A stretch of DNA of 64,000 nucleotides from Eubacterium multiforme (GCF_030813415.1 NZ_JAUSUF010000003.1:1-64000); one strand, 5' to 3'. Positions 33,112 to 42,523 are shown, counted from the stretch's first letter. The notes: generated by a model from the letters alone, not told the origin. A program made the numbers and translations.

Positions 33112-33831
33112 ATGAAAATTTCTATTACAGGAAGAATGAAAGGAAATAAAATTCAAATTGGGTATAGGATGTTTATATTAAGTATGATAAAAAAAATCCT
33201 ATCAGATTTTGATGAGAAATATTTTAATAGTATTTTTTTTCATGATGGTAAAAAGTCTAAAAAGATAAAGCCATTTACTTTTAGTGTGTTTTTTAGAGAT
33301 TATAAAATAAAAGGAAAATATATAGAAGTGAATGGAGAAGTAAAGATAATAATATCTTCAGCTGATATGAAACTTATGATGATTCTTTTTAATGGTTTTA
33401 TGAATATGAAGAATTATGGAGACTTTATAAAATTTTCAGTTAATGTTGAAAAGGAAAGGAAAATCAATAAAGATGAAGCAATATTTAAAACGTTATCACC
33501 GATTTATATTAAAGATAAAGATGGAAAAGATTTAGATATTGAAGATGAAAATTATAATAAAGTATTTAATTATTATGCAGATATAATATTAAGATCATAT
33601 AGAGGATATGGATTAAATAAAACTTTAGAATTTATACCTTTAAACATGAAAAAAATAGTAGCTAAAGAACAAATTAAAGGATTTAAAGAAAAAACAGGAA
33701 AAGAATACATTTATATAAAAGCTTATTCTGGAATTTTTAAACTTATTGGAAACACTGAAGATTTAAATCTTTTAAAGGACTTAGGTGTTGGTGCAAGAAG
33801 AAGTGGATTTGGGAATATTGATTTATTTTAA
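33112..33831 (+). CDS. cas6: Cas6 pre-crRNA endoribonuclease, 239 aa
   Basis: Cuts the repeat RNA to make mature crRNAs. Two ferredoxin-like halves; the C-terminus GVGARRSGFGNIDLF is the glycine-rich loop signature of Cas6. The family's catalytic His is not fixed in position and was not assigned. ATG 33112 sits six bases after GGAGG; ATG 33109 is the alternative. First gene of the cas operon. Confidence 0.93.
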   Translation: MKISITGRMKGNKIQIGYRMFILSMIKKILSDFDEKYFNSIFFHDGKKSKKIKPFTFSVFFRDYKIKGKYIEVNGEVKIIISSADMKLMMILFNGFMNMKNYGDFIKFSVNVEKERKINKDEAIFKTLSPIYIKDKDGKDLDIEDENYNKVFNYYADIILRSYRGYGLNKTLEFIPLNMKKIVAKEQIKGFKEKTGKEYIYIKAYSGIFKLIGNTEDLNLLKDLGVGARRSGFGNIDLF

Positions 33832-33858
33832 AATTTTAAGAGGAGGTGATATTATTAT

Positions 33859-35211
33859 ATGAAAAATATTATAAATGAAGATAAATTTGATTATTCTATA
33901 GAAGCTTCTGATTGGAGATATAGTGCTGCAATTGTTGGACTTATAAAATATTTTGATTATCTTCATGGAAAAGGAATTGAAGATAAGGAAAATTTATATC
34001 AAATAGATGATGATATTTTGAAATATAATAGTAAAGCAATAACAGAGGAAAATTATTTATTATTTGTAGAAAAAACTTTTTCAAAAGAAATGCATCATTT
34101 ATCTATAGAATCAATACTAGCTAATGATGAAATTACAGAGGAACAAGAAAAATTAATAAATGAAAAATTAAAAGCAAATAAGCCAATGCAAAATGTCTTC
34201 AATAAAATTAAGTATTCAGAGGAAAATAAAGAAGTTATTCTAGATTTAATAAATAAAAATAGATTGGAACTTATAAAAAGGACATATGAAAAAGGACTTA
34301 AATTGTATAAAAAATTTAACAATGAAAATTCTTTATTTTCAAAAGAAGGTAAGTCTTGTAGAATTCTTAATTATTATGTTGATATGGCGAAGAAAGGCAA
34401 GAGTCTAGGATATTTTTGGGATATCACTACATTCAGTTATCAAGATGATGAAGTATTCGATTTCATACCTTTTGCATTTTCTAAATCATATGAGGCATTT
34501 TTTATAAATAATAATTACTCAATAAAAGAATTATTAAAAAGCAATTCATTAATAGAAAATAGTGAGCATCCAAGAGATACGTTATTTAGTGAACTTAAAA
34601 ATTCTAGTGAATACATTGATTTTGATGTAGAAGTTATTATTAAAAATCAAGGAGAAGCATATTATAAAACTCTTTTTCTTAGAAAAGAAACAATAGAAAT
34701 ATTAAAAAAAATAGAAAACTATAATGGAATAAAAGTAGTTTATAAAGATAAAAACCCAAAAAGTCCTGATTATTTAGAAAATGATATCATTGATTGTATA
34801 TTAAATAAGATAAAGTTAGATTCAATAATAGAAATGTTATTAAAGTCAACTAAATACAATTATTCATACAATATAAAGACACTTATAGATATAAATAAGT
34901 TAATATATGGAGGGGATATAATGAATCAAAAAATGAAAGGAGCTTTTGCTGCTGCTAAATCTGTAAATAAAGGGTTAGAAGCAAATAAAATAAATAGCTA
35001 CAAACAAAAGTTAATAAGCTCTATAACTTTTAAAAATTATGATAGATTTTGTGAAATACTACTTCAACTATCATCTTATTCTGGAATAGTATTTAATTTT
35101 GCTTATGATTTATTTGATGATTTTGAGGAAAATAAAAACTTAGCATATACATTTATAAATGCACTTGGAAATAATGAAAGCAATAAAGAAGGAGGAGAAA
35201 ATAATGAGTAA
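33859..35211 (+). CDS. cas8b: Type I-B Cascade large subunit Cas8b (Cst1-like), 450 aa
   Basis: Recognises the PAM and starts R-loop formation. Start EDKFDYSIEASDWRYSAAIV and the later FDFIPFAFSKSYEAFFINNN pattern fit the Cas8b1/Cst1 group of clostridial I-B systems. The C-terminal 96 residues form the helical small-subunit domain, which has its own ribosome site (see cas11). ATG after AAGAGGAGGTGATATTATT. Overlaps cas7 by eight bases. Confidence 0.88.
   Translation: MKNIINEDKFDYSIEASDWRYSAAIVGLIKYFDYLHGKGIEDKENLYQIDDDILKYNSKAITEENYLLFVEKTFSKEMHHLSIESILANDEITEEQEKLINEKLKANKPMQNVFNKIKYSEENKEVILDLINKNRLELIKRTYEKGLKLYKKFNNENSLFSKEGKSCRILNYYVDMAKKGKSLGYFWDITTFSYQDDEVFDFIPFAFSKSYEAFFINNNYSIKELLKSNSLIENSEHPRDTLFSELKNSSEYIDFDVEVIIKNQGEAYYKTLFLRKETIEILKKIENYNGIKVVYKDKNPKSPDYLENDIIDCILNKIKLDSIIEMLLKSTKYNYSYNIKTLIDINKLIYGGDIMNQKMKGAFAAAKSVNKGLEANKINSYKQKLISSITFKNYDRFCEILLQLSSYSGIVFNFAYDLFDDFEENKNLAYTFINALGNNESNKEGGENNE
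34921..35211 (+). CDS. cas11: Cas11b small subunit from internal start in cas8b, 96 aa
   Basis: In-frame ATG within cas8b preceded by GGAGGGG at five-base spacing, a site as strong as those of the real genes around it. The product starts MNQKMKGAFAAAKSVNKGLE and is all helical, as expected for Cas11. Separate translation of the small subunit from cas8b-type genes is established for I-B, I-C and I-D systems. Not yet shown for this sequence. Confidence 0.8.
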   Translation: MNQKMKGAFAAAKSVNKGLEANKINSYKQKLISSITFKNYDRFCEILLQLSSYSGIVFNFAYDLFDDFEENKNLAYTFINALGNNESNKEGGENNE

Positions 35212-36091
35212 AAAGTCTTTAACACTTACAGTTATAGCAAATATGACTTCAAACTATGGGGAAGGTCTAGGTAATATATCTTCAGTACAAAAAGTTTTTA
35301 GAAATGGAAAAATATATGCAACTAGAAGTAGAGAAAGTATTAAAAATGGAATAATGGTTCAAAGTGGGCTTTATGATGATTTAGAAACTATTATAGATAA
35401 AAAAGTAAATCAAAAAGCTGTATCAAAGGATTTAAATGTTACAAATTGTAGAGCATTAGAAGGCGGGTATATGAATACAGTTAATAATACTTATGTTAGA
35501 AACAGTTCATTTTATTTAACTGATGCAGTAGCTTGTAATGAATTTGTTAATGAATATAGATTTCACAACAACTTATATATGGCAACAAACTATGCTAAAA
35601 AGAATGGTATAAATCTACAAGCAAAAGCAGGAGAAGCTGGACTTATGCCTTATCAATATGAATATGATAAATCATTAAAACAATATAGTATGACAATAGA
35701 TTTAGAAATGATAGGAAGAGATGAAAATTTCGATTCACAGGAAGCAAGTAATGAAGAAAAGGCAACGAGAGTAAAAATGCTTTTAAATGCAGTAGAAAAT
35801 CTTTCATTAGTTGTAAAGGGAAATCTTGATAATGCAGAGCCAATATTTATAGTTGGTGGACTTGTAAATAGAAAAACTCATTATTTTGAAAATGTAGTTA
35901 GTGTAAAAAATAATAAATTAGAAGTTACAGAAGATTTAAAAGATAGAGTAGATAATGGATGTTATGTTGGATTATTAGAAGGAGAAAATCTAGCAAATGA
36001 AGGAGAAATAAAAGAAAAATTAAGTCCTTTAAGTATAAGAAAATTTTTTAAGAAATTAGAAGAAGAAGTAGACGAGTATTATGGTATTTAA
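35204..36091 (+). CDS. cas7: Cascade backbone protein Cas7 (Cst2/DevR), 295 aa
   Basis: Repeated along the crRNA in Cascade. N-terminus LTLTVIANMTSNYGEGLGNI and later GGLVNRKTHYFENVVSV fit the Cas7/Cst2/DevR RRM family. ATG 35204 after AAGGAGGAGAAAATA; the longer open frame overlaps cas8b and is not used. Two bases separate it from cas5. Confidence 0.9.
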   Translation: MSKKSLTLTVIANMTSNYGEGLGNISSVQKVFRNGKIYATRSRESIKNGIMVQSGLYDDLETIIDKKVNQKAVSKDLNVTNCRALEGGYMNTVNNTYVRNSSFYLTDAVACNEFVNEYRFHNNLYMATNYAKKNGINLQAKAGEAGLMPYQYEYDKSLKQYSMTIDLEMIGRDENFDSQEASNEEKATRVKMLLNAVENLSLVVKGNLDNAEPIFIVGGLVNRKTHYFENVVSVKNNKLEVTEDLKDRVDNGCYVGLLEGENLANEGEIKEKLSPLSIRKFFKKLEEEVDEYYGI

Positions 36092-36093
36092 TT

Positions 36094-37182
36094 ATGGAAG
36101 CTTTAAGAATAGTTTTAAAACAAAATAGTGCTAACTATAAAAAAGAAGAAACTTCTTTAAATAAGATGACATATCCATTACCACCTTTTTCAACAGTTAT
36201 TGGAGCTATTCATAATGCATGTAATTATAAAAAATATAGGACTATGGATGTAAGTATTCAAGGAAATTATGAATCATTAACTTTAGAGCCATATACAGAC
36301 TATTGTTTTTTAAATACAGTTATGGATGATAGAGGAATACTTGTAAAATTTAAAAATTCAAATAGTTTATCAATGGCTTATGAAAAAGTTGCAAAGGCAT
36401 TAAAAGCTAAAGGAAATAGTTTTAGAAAAGGAACAACAATACAAGTATATAATGAAGAACTTTTACAAGAGTTTAGATGTTTAAAAGATTTATCTGAAAA
36501 GATAGGCGGAGAATTAAAAAGAGAAAAAGATAATAAATTAAAACTAATAAAAGATGAAAAGAAACATTTATCTGAGAAGAAAAAAGAACTTAAAGGAAAT
36601 AAGATTGCGTTAGAAGAGATTAAGAAAAGGGAAGCAGATCTTAAACTTAAAGAAAAAAATATAAAAGATGAGTTTGAAAATTTTAAAGAAGAAAATTATA
36701 CAAAACCATATTCAAGATTTGCTAGTTTAACAACTTCATTAAAATATTATGAAACTTTAAATAATATAAATCTAATTATTCATATAAGAAGTGATAAAGA
36801 AACTTTATTTGATATAGAAAAAAATATTTATAACCTAAAATCAATTGGGAGAAGTGAAGATTTTGTTGATATACAAGAAGTTAAAATGGTTGAACTTCTT
36901 AAAGAAGTTGAAGACAAAGATGAAATAATAAATTCAAATTCAGCATATATTGATTTTAATTTAGTAAAAGAAGAAGTAATTGAATCTATAAAAGCTAGTG
37001 ATAGTAAATGCTGTTCTGGAACTAAGTATTATTTGAATAAAGACTATAAAATAATTGATAATAAGAGGGTTTTTAATAAAAAAAAGGTCTTATTTATTTC
37101 AAAATATATGGTAGGAAAAGCGGCAGAAAATGTTTATTTTGATATAGATGATAATAATAAATATATAGTGAATTTCATATAA
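36094..37182 (+). CDS. cas5: Cascade Cas5 with coiled-coil insertion, 362 aa
   Basis: Binds the 5' handle of the crRNA. The opening ALRIVLKQNSANYKK and MTYPLPPFSTVIGAIHNACN (the Cas5 P-P-x-S/T-x-x-G loop) identify the family. Residues 131-200 are an almost uninterrupted Lys/Glu coiled coil that makes it longer than common Cas5 proteins of about 210-260 residues. The rest of the RRM fold resumes after it (RFASLTTSLKYYETL). No clear ribosome site; likely coupled to cas7. Confidence 0.87.
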   Translation: MEALRIVLKQNSANYKKEETSLNKMTYPLPPFSTVIGAIHNACNYKKYRTMDVSIQGNYESLTLEPYTDYCFLNTVMDDRGILVKFKNSNSLSMAYEKVAKALKAKGNSFRKGTTIQVYNEELLQEFRCLKDLSEKIGGELKREKDNKLKLIKDEKKHLSEKKKELKGNKIALEEIKKREADLKLKEKNIKDEFENFKEENYTKPYSRFASLTTSLKYYETLNNINLIIHIRSDKETLFDIEKNIYNLKSIGRSEDFVDIQEVKMVELLKEVEDKDEIINSNSAYIDFNLVKEEVIESIKASDSKCCSGTKYYLNKDYKIIDNKRVFNKKKVLFISKYMVGKAAENVYFDIDDNNKYIVNFI

Positions 37183-37197
37183 CTTGGAGGTTTTAAA

Positions 37198-39369
37198 ATG
37201 GATTTAAGTATTTATAGTGCTAAGCTAGATAAATCAATAAGAGAGCATACAGATGATTTATTAAACAATCTTGAGTATTTAAAGGAGCTTGGTTATATAA
37301 AAGATGAAAAAATACTAAATCTTACGAAAATAGCTTGTGAATATCATGATTTTGGAAAAGCAAATAGAGAATTTCAGTATAGGATAAAACATGGAACAGA
37401 TTTTAATACTAAAAAGGAGATAGCTCATAATCTGCTATCTCTTTATTTTATAAATCCAAAAGATTTTGATAATAAGGAAGACTATTATAGAGTATGTTTT
37501 GCGGTATTATTTCATCATTATTATTATGATGATAATTTAAAAACATTAATAGATGAAAAAGAGTTAATAGAAGATTTATTAAGTGATTTTGAAACATATA
37601 AATTAAAACCAATTACACCAAAAAGAATTGGTAAAATAAGAGGAGATAATGAAGCTATATTAGTTAAAGGGTTTGTAAATAAGTGCGATTTTAGTGCAAG
37701 TGGAGGAACAAAAATAGAATATAAGAATGATTTCTTAAATATGAGCTTAGAGAATCTTTTATCTATTTGGAAAGTTAAAAATAAAAATGCAAGTTGGAAT
37801 GAACTTCAAGAGTTTTGCAAAAATAATTCAAATGAAAATATTATTGTTGTAGCACAAACTGGAATGGGAAAAACTGAAGCTGGATTACATTGGATTGGAG
37901 ATAATAAAGGATTTTTTATTTTACCATTAAAAACTGCAATAAATGCTATTTATAAAAGAATTTCAGAAGATATTGTAAGTAATGGAATAGAGCATAAAGT
38001 GGCATTAATACATTCAGATACTCTTTCTTATTACAATGATAATAGTGACAAAAATATAGATATATTAACTTATAAAAAAGAAGGAAAGCAATTAGCAATA
38101 CCCCTTAATATAACAACTTTAGATCAAATATTTGACTTTGTTTTAAAGTATAAAGGATATGAAATGAAAGCGGCAACATTATCATATTCAAAGGTTGTTA
38201 TAGATGAAATACAAATGTATAGTGCAGATTTATTAGCTTATTTAATTTATGGAGTAAAAAGTATAATTAAATTAGGTGGGAAAGTTGCAATTTTAACAGC
38301 AACATTAGCTCCTTTCATAAAAGATTTATTAATTGGAGAAGGTAATGAATTTAATTTTAAAGAAAGCACTTTTGTTAATGATTTAAAAAGACACAATATA
38401 AAAACTTATGAATCAAAAATAAATAGTGAAACAATTTATAATAAATATAAAGAAAATAAGGAGAGTGGAGTAAGTAATAAAATATTAGTAGTCTGTAATA
38501 CAATAAAAAAGGCACAAGAGTTATATAAAGAATTAAGTGAAAAAGGTATAGACAATTTAGAAATTTTTCATAGTAAATTTATAAAAAAAGATAGAGCTAG
38601 TAAAGAAAATAAAATTTTAAAATTTGGAAAAACAGATTTTAAAGGAGATGGAATATGGATTTCAACACAAATTGTAGAGGCAAGTTTGGATATTGATTTT
38701 GATTATTTATTTACAGAGCTATCTGATATTAATGGATTATTTCAAAGGTTAGGAAGATGTAATAGAAAAGGAGAAAAATCAGTAGAAAATCATAACTGCT
38801 TTGTTTTTTTAGATGTTGATGATAATATACTAACAAAAGGAAATACAGGCTTTATAGATAGAAAAATATATGAATTATCAAAAGAAGCTTTAAAAAATAA
38901 AGATGGAGTATTATCAGAAAAAGAAAAAGTTGAAATTATAAATAGAACTTTAACAACTAAAAATATAAAAGGCAGTAAATATTATGAAGAATATAATGAA
39001 TTTTCAGATTGGATAAAAGAAGTTAATCCATATGAAATAGATAAAAAAGATGCTAAACTTAGAAATATAGTATCTTTTGATATAATGCCAAAATCAATTT
39101 ATGAAGAAAATATTGAAGTAATAACTGAATGTATAGATAAATTAAGAGATAAGAATGTATCAAAATTAGAAAAAATTAAAATTAGAGATACGCTTAAAGG
39201 TTGCACAGTATCAGTAGGAAAATATGACTTGGAAGTTTTAGGAAAAACAGCATTGTATAAAGAAATAGAAATAAGTAAATATGAAAAAATTCCAGTTGTA
39301 AGTTGTGAATATGGTAAATTAGGTTTTATGAGAAGTAAAGAAAATAATATATATGATAATTTCTTATAA
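37198..39369 (+). CDS. cas3: Cas3 HD nuclease-helicase, 723 aa
   Basis: Degrades target DNA after Cascade binding. HD nuclease: His17, the YHD pair at 50-51, IAHN His77 and the HH at 106-107. Helicase: Walker A TGMGKT at 221-226, DEIQ box near 333 in place of DEAH/DEVH, TATLAPF (motif III), VEASLDIDFDYL (motif V) and QRLGRCNRKGE (motif VI). All key residues present, so interference should work. ATG after TTGGAGGTTTTAAA. Confidence 0.95.
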   Translation: MDLSIYSAKLDKSIREHTDDLLNNLEYLKELGYIKDEKILNLTKIACEYHDFGKANREFQYRIKHGTDFNTKKEIAHNLLSLYFINPKDFDNKEDYYRVCFAVLFHHYYYDDNLKTLIDEKELIEDLLSDFETYKLKPITPKRIGKIRGDNEAILVKGFVNKCDFSASGGTKIEYKNDFLNMSLENLLSIWKVKNKNASWNELQEFCKNNSNENIIVVAQTGMGKTEAGLHWIGDNKGFFILPLKTAINAIYKRISEDIVSNGIEHKVALIHSDTLSYYNDNSDKNIDILTYKKEGKQLAIPLNITTLDQIFDFVLKYKGYEMKAATLSYSKVVIDEIQMYSADLLAYLIYGVKSIIKLGGKVAILTATLAPFIKDLLIGEGNEFNFKESTFVNDLKRHNIKTYESKINSETIYNKYKENKESGVSNKILVVCNTIKKAQELYKELSEKGIDNLEIFHSKFIKKDRASKENKILKFGKTDFKGDGIWISTQIVEASLDIDFDYLFTELSDINGLFQRLGRCNRKGEKSVENHNCFVFLDVDDNILTKGNTGFIDRKIYELSKEALKNKDGVLSEKEKVEIINRTLTTKNIKGSKYYEEYNEFSDWIKEVNPYEIDKKDAKLRNIVSFDIMPKSIYEENIEVITECIDKLRDKNVSKLEKIKIRDTLKGCTVSVGKYDLEVLGKTALYKEIEISKYEKIPVVSCEYGKLGFMRSKENNIYDNFL

Positions 39370-39509
39370 TAAATAATTATTTTATAAGTGTTTTTGGTGA
39401 ATTAAAAATAACTTAAATTATATATATTAGAAAATGCGTTAAATCTAAAGAAAATAAATTGATACAACAAAGTATAGTAGTTAAAAATATTGTATTAAAG
39501 GAGTAATTT

Positions 39510-40448
39510 ATGAGTAATTTAGAAAATATTCTAAAAATGCTTTTTGAATTAAAAAAAGGAAATATAGTTAAGAAAAAGGATTTAGCAAATAAATTAGATG
39601 TTACAGAAAAACAAATATTAAGATATAAAAATGCAATAAGTGAATTATTTACAATAGAGTCTATACCAGGACCAAATGGTGGTTATAAAATGATAGATTC
39701 ATATTTCCCTTTTAAGGAATTACTTACAAAAGAAGAAATAATGATTTTAAAAATGCATATAAGTTCATGTCAATATAGTGATATAGAAAGTGAAAAACTA
39801 AAAAGAGCATTAGAAAAAATAAATTACACAATTTTAAAAGATACAGATAATATTTCAGCACAGATGATACCGTATTCAAAAGTTAATGTGAATAATGAAG
39901 ATATTTTAATTATGCAGAGATATTTTTATGAAGCAGTATTAAATAAGAAACAGGTAATAATAGAGTATACAGGAAATAATGGAATAAATACAAAAAGGAG
40001 AATAGAACCTTATAAATTAATTATATTTAAAGGAGAATGGTATGTAGTTTCAAAATGTTTACTGAAAAATAGTATAAGATTTTTCAAATTAATAAGAATA
40101 ACAAATTATATAATAACAAATAAAAAGTTTAAAGTCGATATTGATGTAGATAAATTAATAAATGAGTATAAGAAAAATAGTATAGGTATTTTTGGAGGAA
40201 AAGAATATGATATAGAGTTAGAAATTACTCCTCCAATTGCTAATACTATAAAAGAGAGAATATGGGTTGATAATCAGATAATAAAAGAATTAGATAATGG
40301 GAAAATATTATTTAAAGCGAGGATGAATATTGATCCAGAAATAGTTTCATGGATTTTTTCTATGAAAAGTTCAGTTAAAATTATAAAACCTGATATACTT
40401 AAAAAAGAAGTTAAATGTGAACTTCAAAAAATGATTGAAAATTTATAA
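39510..40448 (+). CDS. WYL-domain transcriptional regulator in cas locus, 312 aa
   Basis: N-terminal winged helix (residues 1-60, KKDLANKLDVTEKQILRYKN) and central WYL domain (about 140-220: VIIEYTGNNGINTKRRIEPY and KGEWYVVSKCLL). WYL proteins sense ligands, often nucleic acid, and regulate defence loci. It stands on the same strand between cas3 and cas4, 140 bases after cas3, followed by a hairpin. A regulator of this CRISPR locus is a fair inference. Confidence 0.9.
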   Translation: MSNLENILKMLFELKKGNIVKKKDLANKLDVTEKQILRYKNAISELFTIESIPGPNGGYKMIDSYFPFKELLTKEEIMILKMHISSCQYSDIESEKLKRALEKINYTILKDTDNISAQMIPYSKVNVNNEDILIMQRYFYEAVLNKKQVIIEYTGNNGINTKRRIEPYKLIIFKGEWYVVSKCLLKNSIRFFKLIRITNYIITNKKFKVDIDVDKLINEYKKNSIGIFGGKEYDIELEITPPIANTIKERIWVDNQIIKELDNGKILFKARMNIDPEIVSWIFSMKSSVKIIKPDILKKEVKCELQKMIENL

Positions 40449-40514
40449 AATTCATATGTTAAAATGTAAGTATTACAAATTAATATAATTATAAAAAATT
40501 CATTACCAATTATG

Positions 40515-40555
40515 TCCTTGATTGATGATAACATTCAATCAAGGATTATTTTATG
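40515..40555 (+). terminator. Hairpin between WYL gene and cas4
   Basis: TCCTTGATTGA (40515-40525) pairs perfectly with TCAATCAAGGA (40535-40545), then TTATTTTAT. A terminator or attenuator that would part the interference module from cas4-cas1-cas2. Confidence 0.65.
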
Positions 40556-40567
40556 GGAGTGATTATT

Positions 40568-41086
40568 ATGGAATTTAAATTTGATGAACTAAAAGTTCAA
40601 GGAACAAAGTTTAATTATTATTTCATATGCAAAAGAAAACTATGGCTATTTTCAAAGGGAATATCTATGGAAAATCAAAATGATAGAGTATTACAAGGTA
40701 CTGTTGTTCATGAGAGTTCTTATAAAAATAAAGAAAATAAAAAAGAAAAGCTTATTGATAATATGATAAAAATTGATATTATGGATAAGGAAAAAATAAG
40801 TGAAGTAAAAATAACTAGTAAAATGAAAGAATCAGACAAAATGCAGCTATTATATTATCTATATTATTTAAAAAATATGGGAATAGAAAGAAAAGGAACT
40901 TTAAATTACGTAAAGGAAAGAAAAGTTGAAGAAATAGAACTTACAGATGAAGATATAAAACATATAGAAAGTGCCTTAATTGATATAAACCATATATTAA
41001 ATCTTGAATATCCACCTAAAGTTAAAAAATATCCTTATTGTAAAAAATGTGCTTACTATGAATATTGTTATGTGAAGGAGGTTTAA
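40568..41086 (+). CDS. cas4: Cas4 nuclease, 172 aa
   Basis: RecB-type nuclease that trims prespacers and helps choose PAM. Cys near residue 21 (FICKRKLWL) and three C-terminal Cys (YCKKCAYYEYCY) make the [4Fe-4S] site. SEVKITSKMKESDKMQLLYY carries the Glu-x-Lys and Gln of the RecB active site. ATG 40568 is nine bases after GGAG; ATG 40553 is the alternative. Confidence 0.92.
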   Translation: MEFKFDELKVQGTKFNYYFICKRKLWLFSKGISMENQNDRVLQGTVVHESSYKNKENKKEKLIDNMIKIDIMDKEKISEVKITSKMKESDKMQLLYYLYYLKNMGIERKGTLNYVKERKVEEIELTDEDIKHIESALIDINHILNLEYPPKVKKYPYCKKCAYYEYCYVKEV

Positions 41087-41089
41087 AAT

Positions 41090-42073
41090 ATGGGAAGAGA
41101 TTATTATGTTTTTAGTAGTGGAAATCTTAAGAGAAAAGAAAATACTGTATATTTTATAGATTCAGAAGATAATAAGAAAGCTATACCAATTGAAGAAATA
41201 GAGAGAATGCATTTATTTGGAGAAATAGATTTAAATACAAAATTTTTAAATTATATATCAAGATATGGAGTAATCATAAATGTATATAATTATTATGGAT
41301 TTTATAGTGGTACATATTACTCAAGAAAAAAGAATGTTTCTGGATTGCTTTTAGTTAAACAAGGACTTGCATATTCTAATAAAAAGAAGAGATTAAAAAT
41401 AGCAAAATCTTTTATAGATGCAGCTTTTCATCATATTTTAAGAAATTTAAGAAGACATAGTGAAGTTCCAAAAGAACTAATAGAAAATATAGAAATAGAA
41501 AGAGAAAATGTAAATAATTCAAATGATATAACAGAACTTATGGGTGCTGAGGGAAGATGAAGAAAACTTTATTATGAGGCTTTAAATTATTTTTTAAAAG
41601 AAGAATTTAAATTTAATAAAAGAGAAAAAAGGCCTCCTAAAGATCCCATAAATGCATTAATATCTTTTGGAAATAGTCTTATGTATACAACTGTTCTTGG
41701 AGAAATTTATAAAACACAATTAGACCCAACAATTAGCTATCTACACGAACCTTCAACAAAAAGATTTTCATTAAGTTTAGATATAGCAGAAATATTTAAA
41801 CCTTTAATGGTTGATCCAATTATATTTAAATTAATTAATAAAAATATGATAACTTTAAAAGATTTTATTATTAAAGATGAACTTTGTTATTTAAATGATA
41901 TGGGAAAGAAAAAGTTTATAAGAGAATATGAAAATAAATTAATGACAACTATAAAACATAGAACTTTAAATAGAAAGGTTTCATATAGAACATTAATAAA
42001 ACTTGAGTGTTATAAATTAATAAAATATTTTATTGAAAATGAAGAGTATAAAGGATTAAAGGCATGGTGGTAA
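41090..42073 (+). pseudogene. cas1: Cas1 integrase, broken by in-frame TGA at codon 157
   Basis: Read through, it makes a 327-residue Cas1 with its three metal-site regions: Glu154 (LMGAEG), YLHEP, and LDIAEIFKPLMVD. But codon 157 (41558-41560) is TGA, in the same frame on both sides with no shift. Family members have EGN-x-RK where this has EGR-stop-RK. The stop falls right after the catalytic Glu, removing His and Asp ligands, so no active Cas1 is expected unless the stop is read through or is a sequencing error. The 3' half has an in-frame ATG (41681) but no good ribosome site. Confidence 0.92.
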
Positions 42074-42074
42074 T

Positions 42075-42338
42075 ATGTTTGTTGTAATTACTTATGATGT
42101 TGGAGAGAAGAGAGTAAATAAAGTAAGAAAGAAATTAAAGATGTACCTTACATGGACACAAAATTCAGTTTTTGAAGGCAGTATAACTGAAGCAAAACTT
42201 AGAAAATGTTTATCAGAAATTGATTTAATATTAGATGTAAAATACGATTCTATATATATTTATAAGGTGAAGAATAACAAAAATATAAATAAGTATGTTA
42301 TAGGTAGTGAAAAAAATTATGATGAATTATTTCTATAA
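42075..42338 (+). CDS. cas2: Cas2, 87 aa
   Basis: Small ferredoxin-fold protein that bridges two Cas1 dimers in spacer insertion. VVITYDVGEKRVNKVRKKLK with the conserved Asp near the first strand, and VFEGSITEAKLRKCLSEI. Intact, one base after cas1. Without Cas1 it has no known role in acquisition. Confidence 0.93.
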   Translation: MFVVITYDVGEKRVNKVRKKLKMYLTWTQNSVFEGSITEAKLRKCLSEIDLILDVKYDSIYIYKVKNNKNINKYVIGSEKNYDELFL

Positions 42339-42342
42339 AATT

Positions 42343-42523
42343 TGCAGTAGATTAAATAATAATAAAAATATATTATAAGCTAGATATACCAATGGGTTAG
42401 ATATAAAATAAAAAGATATTAAAATAAATTACTAACGATTTACTGCAAAAACATTACAAATATAGTAAAATATTAATATGCAAATGGCTTAGTTAAGACA
42501 TTTTTTTATTAATATTTTATGGG
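42343..42523 (+). promoter_or_regulatory. CRISPR array 2 leader
   Basis: Starts four bases after cas2. TGCAGTAGA at 42343 and TACTGCAAAA at 42441, 98 bases apart and 181 and 83 bases before the first repeat, as in leader 1. AATATTAATAT and ATGGCTTA are also shared. Confidence 0.85.

Noticed and set aside
41681..42073. Separate 130-residue protein from the 3' half of cas1
   Set aside because: No good ribosome site and the sequence is simply the Cas1 C-terminal domain in the same frame.
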